Below are positions 1-4,723 of a DNA stretch of 8,290 bases, piece after piece; positions within the stretch are counted from its first letter, which is position 1, and each line of letters opens with the position of its first letter. The position numbers and the translations under genes were made by a program. Under the pieces are notes generated by a model. It was not told the origin of the DNA. It searched no databases and saw nothing but the letters and a program-made list of their open reading frames with translations. The DNA is from Spirochaetales bacterium (GTDB lineage Bacteria > Spirochaetota > Spirochaetia > Sphaerochaetales > Sphaerochaetaceae), in NCBI GenBank assembly GCA_017614625.1, contig JAGABK010000021.1, forward strand, positions 1-8,290. The letters run 5' to 3'.

Positions 1-1
1 C

Positions 2-289
2 TCCGGCAAGAAGAACTATGCCTTCATCGAAGTCATGGCCTGCCCGGGCGGATGCGTCAACGGCGGCGGACAGCCCATCGTCTCCTCACAGGTCAAGATG
101 GACACCGATATCCGCGCAGAGCGTGCCAAGGCCCTCTACAAGGAGGACAAGGCCAAGGAGCTGCGCAAGAGCCACGACAACGTTGAGATCAAGACAGCAT
201 ACACCGAGTATCTCGGCAAGCCCGGCAGCCACAAGGCCCACGAGCTGCTGCACACCCACTATCAGAAGCGCGAGAAGTACACCGACTGA
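2..289 (+). CDS. hydA: [FeFe] hydrogenase catalytic subunit, C-terminal part (5' end outside window)
   Basis: The last 95 residues of an iron-only hydrogenase, the cytosolic enzyme that interconverts protons and H2. The fragment opens just before the third H-cluster signature, MACPGGCVNGGGQP (fragment residues 12-25). Its cysteines C14 and C18 correspond to the last two of the four H-cluster ligands in the family, the second being the one that bridges the [4Fe-4S] and 2Fe subclusters. After it comes the small-subunit-type tail that wraps the catalytic domain: the RAKALYKEDKAKELRKSH stretch, then EYLGKPGSHKAHELLHTHY. The reading frame is open from base 2, so the gene starts outside the window. 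The stop is TGA at 287-289, followed by a strong terminator, so this is the end of its transcription unit. Whether the enzyme is monomeric, or the catalytic subunit of an NAD(P)- or ferredoxin-linked complex, cannot be told from the tail. Family assignment is very secure. Confidence 0.96.
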   Translation, partial: SGKKNYAFIEVMACPGGCVNGGGQPIVSSQVKMDTDIRAERAKALYKEDKAKELRKSHDNVEIKTAYTEYLGKPGSHKAHELLHTHYQKREKYTD

Positions 290-312
290 TAAAACGGAGT
301 CGTGTTATTCCG

Positions 313-350
313 GGGGCCGTTGCGAAAGCAATGGCCCCTATTTTATTCTT
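313..350 (+). terminator. Intrinsic terminator of the hydrogenase gene
   Basis: An 11-bp stem (313-323 with 328-338, one G-U pair, mostly G/C at the base) is closed by a GAAA tetraloop at 324-327. It is followed by the T-rich run TATTTTATTCTT. It lies 23 bases after the hydrogenase stop. On the opposite strand the same hairpin is not followed by a T run, so as a classical terminator it works for plus-strand transcription. Confidence 0.9.
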
Positions 351-367
351 CTGATTCCTGATGTAAT

Positions 368-381
368 GCCCGGAAACGGGC
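368..381 (-). terminator. Small hairpin after kduI, weak terminator candidate
   Basis: GCCCG (368-372) pairs with CGGGC (377-381) around a 4-base loop, starting 8 bases past the kduI stop. The sequence that follows on the minus strand (ATTACATCAGG) is not T-rich, so this is at best a weak or pausing terminator. The larger 313-338 hairpin lies next in line and could also stall kduI transcripts or protect their 3' end. Confidence 0.25.
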
Positions 382-388
382 GGAGGAA

Positions 389-1231
389 CTATCTGATGTC
401 CTCAGTCGCAATCCAGTCCTGGTCATCGTAGGCGCGGTTCTCTCCGCACATGGCCCAGATGAACGTGTAGTTGCTCGTACCGCAGCCGGCATGGACGGAC
501 CATGAGGGATTGATCACGGCCTCGTCGTTGTGCATTGCAATGTGGCGCGTCTGCTGCGGCTCGCCCATGAAATGGAAAACGACATTGTCCTTGGGAATAT
601 CGAAATAGAAATAGACTTCCATGCGTCTCTCGTGGGTATGCATGGGCATGGTGTTCCACACGGACCCTTCCTCAAGATGGGTCAGACCCATTGAAAGCTG
701 GCAGGTGTCAAGCACATCGGGATGAAGATACTGGTTGATGGTCCTCTCGTTGCTTGTGGACTGAGAACCCAGATGTTTGTGGATCGCCTTCTCATAAGGC
801 ACATGGGTCGCGGGTTTGGGAGTATGTGCCGGCGTGGTGCAGATGTAGAACTTTGCCGGATTCTCCGGATCATCGGAAGAGAATTCCACCTTCTTGGTAC
901 CCATGGGAAGATACAGACCGTCCCAGTGGGCCATGGGATACACGACTCCGTCTGCATGAATCTTTCCGGGACCGCCGATGTTGATTGTCCCCAGCTCTCT
1001 TCTCTCAAGAACGTATGTCACGCCGAAATCCTTCCACGGATCAATGTTCTTCCCGAGATCCAGCTTTCCGTTCACGGGCATGGCGCCCATGGTCACGATC
1101 CTGTCCACATGCGAATAGACGGCGCTGACGTCATCGGCTTTGAAAATGCCGGTGATGAGGAACTCCTGCCTGAGTTCTTCAGTTGTCATGCGCCTGAAGG
1201 GTTCCTTTCCCGTTGAATACCTGATGTCCAT
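389..1231 (-). CDS. kduI: 5-dehydro-4-deoxy-D-glucuronate isomerase (KduI)
   Basis: A cytosolic isomerase that converts 5-keto-4-deoxyuronate, formed spontaneously from unsaturated uronates released by polysaccharide lyases, to 2,5-diketo-3-deoxygluconate, the substrate of KduD. The 280-residue length matches the family (E. coli about 278). The cupin metal site is visible: H198 and H200 in MPMHTHERRMEVYFYF, E205 in the same stretch, and H247 in NPSWSVHAG, equivalent to the zinc ligands described for E. coli KduI. Other family blocks are VYSHVDRIV (38-46), LERRELGTINIGGPG (75-89), DTCQLSMGLT (175-184) and YTFIWAMCGEN (255-265). The start is placed at 1231 rather than at the in-frame ATG at 1252. 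An AAGGAG lies 6 bases before 1231, and family members begin MD-R, as here. The gene stands alone, transcribed away from the plus-strand isomerase-like gene and separated from kduD by it. Identification is very secure. Confidence 0.95.
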   Translation of the reverse strand: MDIRYSTGKEPFRRMTTEELRQEFLITGIFKADDVSAVYSHVDRIVTMGAMPVNGKLDLGKNIDPWKDFGVTYVLERRELGTINIGGPGKIHADGVVYPMAHWDGLYLPMGTKKVEFSSDDPENPAKFYICTTPAHTPKPATHVPYEKAIHKHLGSQSTSNERTINQYLHPDVLDTCQLSMGLTHLEEGSVWNTMPMHTHERRMEVYFYFDIPKDNVVFHFMGEPQQTRHIAMHNDEAVINPSWSVHAGCGTSNYTFIWAMCGENRAYDDQDWIATEDIR

Positions 1232-1237
1232 TTCTCT

Positions 1238-1243
1238 CTCCTT
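1238..1243 (-). promoter_or_regulatory. Shine-Dalgarno site that sets the kduI start
   Basis: AAGGAG on the minus strand, 6 bases upstream of the ATG at 1231. The longer alternative start at 1252 would place this site inside the coding region and has only a poor AGAGAG-type sequence before it. Confidence 0.8.
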
Positions 1244-1271
1244 ATCACTCATTTTCTTATCTATCTCTCTT

Positions 1272-1300
1272 ACTATAAATCATTTGCAACAATCCATCAA
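1272..1300 (-). promoter_or_regulatory. Predicted housekeeping-sigma promoter for kduI
   Basis: On the minus strand, TTGATG (1295-1300) and TATAGT (1272-1277) are separated by exactly 17 bases. They match the TTGACA/TATAAT consensus at 4/6 and 5/6 positions. Transcription would start near 1265, giving a leader of about 35 bases that contains the AAGGAG site. The promoter was identified by eye only. Confidence 0.55.
1274..1279 (+). promoter_or_regulatory. Possible -10 element of the plus-strand gene
   Basis: TATAAA on the plus strand, 24 bases before the ATG at 1304. It overlaps the -10 element of kduI on the other strand. No good -35 hexamer is present at 16-18 bases upstream (only T-rich sequence near 1251-1257), so if used it probably needs an activator or is weak. 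The implied 5' leader is only about 15-20 bases. Confidence 0.3.
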
Positions 1301-1305
1301 ATCAT
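1277..1305 (+). repeat. Direct heptamer pair in the divergent promoter region, possible operator
   Basis: AAATCAT occurs at 1277-1283 and again at 1299-1305, 22 bases apart start to start, about two helical turns. The palindromic hexamer TTGCAA (1284-1289) lies between them. The pair brackets the spacer and -35 region of the predicted kduI promoter, and the second copy overlaps the ATG of the plus-strand gene. A regulator bound here could control both directions. The repeats are short and may be chance in an AT-rich spacer. Confidence 0.3.
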
Positions 1306-2197
1306 GTATCCTATCCGCATGTTGGATTTGGGATTCAGAACACACGACTTCGGACGGAAATTCGCCACCGCTGACGAAATCGGAGAACTTGCATCTTCCT
1401 TCCGCCGTCCCTCCTGCCTTCACCTGGCACCGAACAAAGCCTTCCTCGACGCACCCGGGCATCTCACCGACGAATGGGCGGCAGCCACAAGGGCGGCCCT
1501 TTCCCGGTATGAGGTGAGGGTCGCCATCCTCGGATGCTACATCAATCCTGCGCATCCGGATTCCGATGTCCTTGAGCTCGAACTGAGGAAGTTCGAGAAC
1601 GGACTGGAGGTCGCCGGCTCCCTCGGGGCCTCTCTCGTCGCCACGGAAACAGGATCACTGGACGCCCGCAACATCCGTTGCGAGGACACATGGTCCGACA
1701 GGAACTGGTCCCGCTTCCTCAGAACGGTGGAACGTCTGCTGAAGACCGCCGAAAAAAACAACGTCACAATGGCTCTTGAGGCTGTCGCCGACAAGAACAC
1801 AATAGACACTCCGGAACGGATGCTGAAAGTCATGGAGACTTTCGAATCCCCTCATCTGCGCTGTCTTTTCGATGCGGTCAACATCATGCCCATCAAGGGT
1901 GTTCCTGATTTCCGCGCCTATTACGATGAAGCCGTATCGATGCTTTCCCCATATATCAGCGCCATGCATCTCAAGGACTTCGTCTGGGCGGACTACATGC
2001 CCAACTACCCGTTCGCAGAAGGCCCCGTGAAGAAAGGCAACATCGCAATCGGAGAAGGCCTCATGCCCTGGAAGACCATCTTCGGAATCTACAGGAAGTA
2101 CAAGGTCGACAACGTCCCCATGACACTTGAGAACTTCAACCCTGAAACCCTGGAAAACAGCCTCCGGTACGTCGAGACGACCTTCAGTCAGGCCTAG
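1304..2197 (+). CDS. TIM-barrel sugar (phosphate) isomerase/epimerase-family protein, substrate unknown
   Basis: A 297-residue cytosolic protein of the xylose-isomerase-like TIM-barrel superfamily (COG1082 type). The acidic and histidine residues at strand ends typical of the metal site are present: E115 in ATETGS, E159 in MALEAVADKN, D190 in RCLFDAVN, H222 in SAMHLKD and E276 in TLEN. The block AILGCYINPAHPD (74-86) is also characteristic. Members include isomerases, 3-epimerases, dehydratases and keto-glycoside lyases, so the reaction cannot be read from the fold. It is the only plus-strand gene in the sugar locus, divergent from kduI and ending 4 bases from the end of kduD, which points to sugar-acid or oligosaccharide metabolism. 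No Shine-Dalgarno sequence precedes the ATG at 1304. The ATG at 1319 (giving MLDLGFRTHDFG) fits the usual family N-terminus equally well but also lacks one. The family is secure, the start and substrate are not. Confidence 0.85.
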   Translation: MYPIRMLDLGFRTHDFGRKFATADEIGELASSFRRPSCLHLAPNKAFLDAPGHLTDEWAAATRAALSRYEVRVAILGCYINPAHPDSDVLELELRKFENGLEVAGSLGASLVATETGSLDARNIRCEDTWSDRNWSRFLRTVERLLKTAEKNNVTMALEAVADKNTIDTPERMLKVMETFESPHLRCLFDAVNIMPIKGVPDFRAYYDEAVSMLSPYISAMHLKDFVWADYMPNYPFAEGPVKKGNIAIGEGLMPWKTIFGIYRKYKVDNVPMTLENFNPETLENSLRYVETTFSQA

Positions 2198-2201
2198 ATC
2201 C

Positions 2202-3011
2202 TCAGGGTTGCTTCCCTATGTAGGCCAGAATTCCTCCATCGACATACAGAATCTGTCCGTTCACGAAATCGGATGCCTCCGAAGCAAGGAAAAGGGTCGG
2301 CCCCTGAAGGTCATCGGTCGTCCCCCATCTCTCGGCGGGGGTCTTTGCGACTATGAAGCTGTCGAAAGGATGCCGTGAACCGTCCGGCTGTCTTTCCCTC
2401 AACGGAGCCGTCTGGGGCGTCGCGATGTATCCGGGCCCGAGTCCGTTGCACTGGATATTGTACTTTCCGTATTCGGAACAGATGTTGCGGGTAAGCATCT
2501 TCAGTCCGCCCTTGGCAGCCGCATAGGCGCTGACGGTCTCCCTGCCCAATTCGCTCATCATGGAGCAGATGTTGATTATCTTCCCCCTTCTCTTTTCAAC
2601 CATTGCAGGCAGAACGGCCTTCGAGACGATGAATGCCGCGGTGAGATCGATATCTATGACCTGCCTGAAATCCTCTGCGGACATCTCGGTCATCGGAATC
2701 CTTTTGATGATTCCGGCGTTGTTCACGAGGATATCGACACTCTGACCGAAATCCTTCTCTATCTGTGACAGAGTCGATTTCACCTGGCCCTCATCCGTCA
2801 CATCGCAGATGTAGCCTCGGACATCTGCGGCACCGTCGGTCGCATAGGCGGCAAGAGCCTTCTCCAGACCGTCCCTGTGTCTGCAGTTGAATGCAACCCT
2901 GGCTCCGGCGCGCGCATAGCACAAGGCAATTGCATATCCGATTCCGTATGAAGCTCCCGTAATCCACGCGAGCTTCCCTTCCAGACTGAATTTATCGTTG
3001 ACGAATCCCAT
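2202..3011 (-). CDS. kduD: 2-dehydro-3-deoxy-D-gluconate 5-dehydrogenase (KduD-type short-chain dehydrogenase)
   Basis: A cytosolic SDR oxidoreductase that reduces 2,5-diketo-3-deoxygluconate to KDG, the step after KduI. At 269 residues it is slightly longer than E. coli KduD (about 253). The Rossmann glycine motif TGASYGIG is at 18-25, NNAG at 97-100, and the catalytic residues are S150, Y163 and K167 (YAAAK). The blocks CNGLGPGYIATPQTAPLRER and RHPFDSFIVAKTPAERWG are typical of the KduD/gluconate 5-dehydrogenase group, and many close relatives are labelled gluconate 5-dehydrogenase. The neighbours kduI, kdgK and kdgA favour the KduD role. The gene is last in the minus-strand operon. Its AAGGAG overlaps the kdgA stop codon, suggesting coupled translation. 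After the second beta strand the sequence is FNCRHR, without the acidic residue usual in NAD-preferring members, so NADP(H) use is possible. Confidence 0.9.
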   Translation of the reverse strand: MGFVNDKFSLEGKLAWITGASYGIGYAIALCYARAGARVAFNCRHRDGLEKALAAYATDGAADVRGYICDVTDEGQVKSTLSQIEKDFGQSVDILVNNAGIIKRIPMTEMSAEDFRQVIDIDLTAAFIVSKAVLPAMVEKRRGKIINICSMMSELGRETVSAYAAAKGGLKMLTRNICSEYGKYNIQCNGLGPGYIATPQTAPLRERQPDGSRHPFDSFIVAKTPAERWGTTDDLQGPTLFLASEASDFVNGQILYVDGGILAYIGKQP

Positions 3012-3018
3012 CAGGACA

Positions 3019-3024
3019 CTCCTT
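3019..3024 (-). promoter_or_regulatory. kduD ribosome binding site overlapping the kdgA stop
   Basis: AAGGAG, 7 bases before the kduD ATG at 3011. Its first two bases belong to the TAA stop codon of kdgA (3023-3025). Ribosomes finishing kdgA would be placed to reinitiate on kduD. Confidence 0.75.
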
Positions 3025-3670
3025 ATTTACAGCGCTTCATCGCAGCAACCGCTTCGGCGCTCTTTGCCGTGATTTCATCCCACCTCTCCGCCTCGATGGC
3101 ATCGGCCTTCGCCATCCAGGAACCTCCGACAGCAGCAATATGTCTGCAGGCTGCATACTGCGCGATGTTCGCCATGCTGATTCCGCCCGTGGCCATGAAC
3201 CTGACATTCGGGAAAGGTCCGCAGAGGTTCTTTATCATGTTGACTCCGCCTGCGGCCTCCGCGGGGAAGAACTTGAGGGTATCAAGCCCCAGACAGACCG
3301 CTTTCTGGACCTCGGTGGCCGTGCACACACCCGGGAAAACCGCGATATCGCGCTCCTGACACCACCTGACGATGTTCTCGTCCAGCCCCGGGGAAACAAT
3401 GAACCTTGCACCGGCTGCGACGGCTTTCCCGGCCTGAGCGACGGTGATGACCGTTCCGGCACCCAAATGGATTCCGGAAACCTGCTCATGGATCTCCCTT
3501 ATTGCGTCTTCCGCGGCGGCAGTCCTGAAAGTGACCTCCATGCACGGAATCCCTCCTGCAAGCAGGGCTTTGGCCAGAGGAACGGCTTTCTTCGCATCAT
3601 TGAGCACAATTACCGGGACAACACCCACGCTCTCAATGACCTGATTGAGTTTCTCATTGTATTCAGTCAT
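3023..3670 (-). CDS. kdgA: 2-keto-3-deoxy-6-phosphogluconate aldolase (KdgA/Eda)
   Basis: A class I, Schiff-base aldolase that splits KDPG into pyruvate and D-glyceraldehyde 3-phosphate, the last step of the locus. The 215-residue length is normal. Family features are E45 in CMEVTFRT (catalytic acid/base position), the GAGTV loop (70-74), the Schiff-base lysine K133 in LKFFPAEAAGG, and the phosphate-binding glycines of MATGGIS (159-165) and VGGSWM (181-186). Some members also cleave KDPGal or 4-hydroxy-2-oxoglutarate. The kdgK gene next to it favours KDPG. The ATG lies 3 bases after the kdgK stop, with GAGGTGA as ribosome binding site running over that stop, so the two genes are probably translationally coupled. 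Confidence 0.95.
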   Translation of the reverse strand: MTEYNEKLNQVIESVGVVPVIVLNDAKKAVPLAKALLAGGIPCMEVTFRTAAAEDAIREIHEQVSGIHLGAGTVITVAQAGKAVAAGARFIVSPGLDENIVRWCQERDIAVFPGVCTATEVQKAVCLGLDTLKFFPAEAAGGVNMIKNLCGPFPNVRFMATGGISMANIAQYAACRHIAAVGGSWMAKADAIEAERWDEITAKSAEAVAAMKRCK

Positions 3671-3673
3671 TCT

Positions 3674-4708
3674 TCACCTCTGTACTCTTCCGGAACCGTC
3701 GCCTTTGCACAGGGCCTCCACCTCGCTCCTTCTGGCCAGATTGAAATCTCCGGGAATGGAGTGCTTCAAGGCAGAAGCGGCAACTGCGAAATTCAGGGCA
3801 TATTCCTCATCTTCATATTTCGAAAGACCGAAGATCAGACCTGCGGAGAAGCTGTCACCGCCGCCCACACGGTCTATGATATCCGTGATTTCATAGTGCC
3901 GTGAAAGATAGAAGCCGGTCTTTCCGTTCAGAGCGGCCGACCAGCCGTTGTGGTCCGCGCTCTTCGACTCACGGAGCGTGACGGCCACCTGCCTCACGTT
4001 CGGGAACTGCTCCTTCACTTTGTCGGTGAGCATCCTGTAAGCCTGTTTGTCCAGCTTGCCGGACGTGACATCCTGATCGAGTTCTATCGCAAGGCACTTC
4101 TGGATGTCCTCTTCATTGGCGATTACGACATCGGCATACTTCGTGAGTTCCCTCATGACTTCGGGAGCTTTCTTTCCGTACTTCCACAGCTTCTTCCTGT
4201 AGTTCAGGTCTATTGAGACCGTGGCGCCGGCATCCCTTGCGGCCTTCATGGCCTCAAGCGCGCAGTCTGCACAGCTGAGGCTTACCGCGGGGGTAATGCC
4301 TGTGACATGGAACCAGACGGCTCCGTCCATTATGGCCTTGAAATCGTAATCGGAAGATCCTGAAAGAGCCACCGAGCTGGCTTCCCTGTCATAAACGACA
4401 AGGCTCGGCCTCTGGTCCGCACCGGTCTCCAGATAATAGATACCCACCCGGCCCTTGTCTGTCATGTTGATGCTGCCGGTATCGACATTGTGCTTTCTGA
4501 GCTCGGCGACTGCGGCCTCTCCTATTGCGTTCTTCGGAAGCGATGTCACGAAGACGGCCTTCTCCCCGAATGTGGCCAGGGATACCGCGACATTGGCCTC
4601 GCCGCCTCCGAAAGTAGCCTCCAGAAGCGGTGACTGAAAAAACCTTTCGTGTTCAGGAGACTTCAGTCTCAGCATGATCTCACCGAACGTCACATATTTG
4701 TCAGGCAT
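3674..4708 (-). CDS. kdgK: 2-keto-3-deoxygluconate kinase (KdgK), PfkB family
   Basis: A cytosolic ribokinase-family enzyme that transfers phosphate from ATP to KDG to give KDPG for KdgA. At 344 residues it is slightly longer than typical KdgK. The N-terminal substrate-binding signature GGGEANVAVSLATFG (34-48) is present. The C-terminal PfkB signature is TDIIDRVGGGDSFSAG (275-290), in which D285 is the catalytic base and the GGG before it forms the anion hole. Sugar-acid-binding candidates include YYLETGADQRPS (91-102) and DLNYRKKLWKYG (167-178), blocks shared with KDG kinases rather than with fructokinases. The start is supported by GGAGG, 6 bases upstream. The upstream propeller gene ends 15 bases before, and kdgA follows after 3 bases, so it sits inside the operon with both uronate routes feeding it. 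Confidence 0.93.
   Translation of the reverse strand: MPDKYVTFGEIMLRLKSPEHERFFQSPLLEATFGGGEANVAVSLATFGEKAVFVTSLPKNAIGEAAVAELRKHNVDTGSINMTDKGRVGIYYLETGADQRPSLVVYDREASSVALSGSSDYDFKAIMDGAVWFHVTGITPAVSLSCADCALEAMKAARDAGATVSIDLNYRKKLWKYGKKAPEVMRELTKYADVVIANEEDIQKCLAIELDQDVTSGKLDKQAYRMLTDKVKEQFPNVRQVAVTLRESKSADHNGWSAALNGKTGFYLSRHYEITDIIDRVGGGDSFSAGLIFGLSKYEDEEYALNFAVAASALKHSIPGDFNLARRSEVEALCKGDGSGRVQR
3675..3680 (-). promoter_or_regulatory. kdgA ribosome binding site inside the end of kdgK
   Basis: GAGGTG ends 4 bases before the kdgA ATG (3670), and its final TG plus the next A form the kdgK TGA stop (3674-3676). The overlap points to coupled translation of kinase and aldolase. Confidence 0.65.
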
Positions 4709-4714
4709 ATCAAT

Positions 4715-4719
4715 CCTCC
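4715..4719 (-). promoter_or_regulatory. kdgK ribosome binding site
   Basis: GGAGG, 6 bases before the ATG at 4708, inside the 15-base gap after the propeller gene. It supports the chosen start. Confidence 0.75.
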
Positions 4720-4723
4720 ATTC

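Noticed and set aside
1232..1252. Eight-codon N-terminal extension of kduI from the ATG at 1252
   Set aside because: The best Shine-Dalgarno sequence falls inside this extension, 6 bases before the ATG at 1231, and homologues start at the shorter position.
2165..2190. Imperfect inverted sequence near the end of the plus-strand isomerase-like gene, considered as a terminator
   Set aside because: The CGTC/GACG arms leave a loop of only 2 bases, and the outer GGT/ACC pairs are separated by mismatches. There is no T run on either strand.
3140..3904. A 254-codon plus-strand frame opposite kdgA and the end of kdgK
   Set aside because: It spans the junction of two clear minus-strand genes. Its translation shows no family features, and it has no own ribosome binding site.
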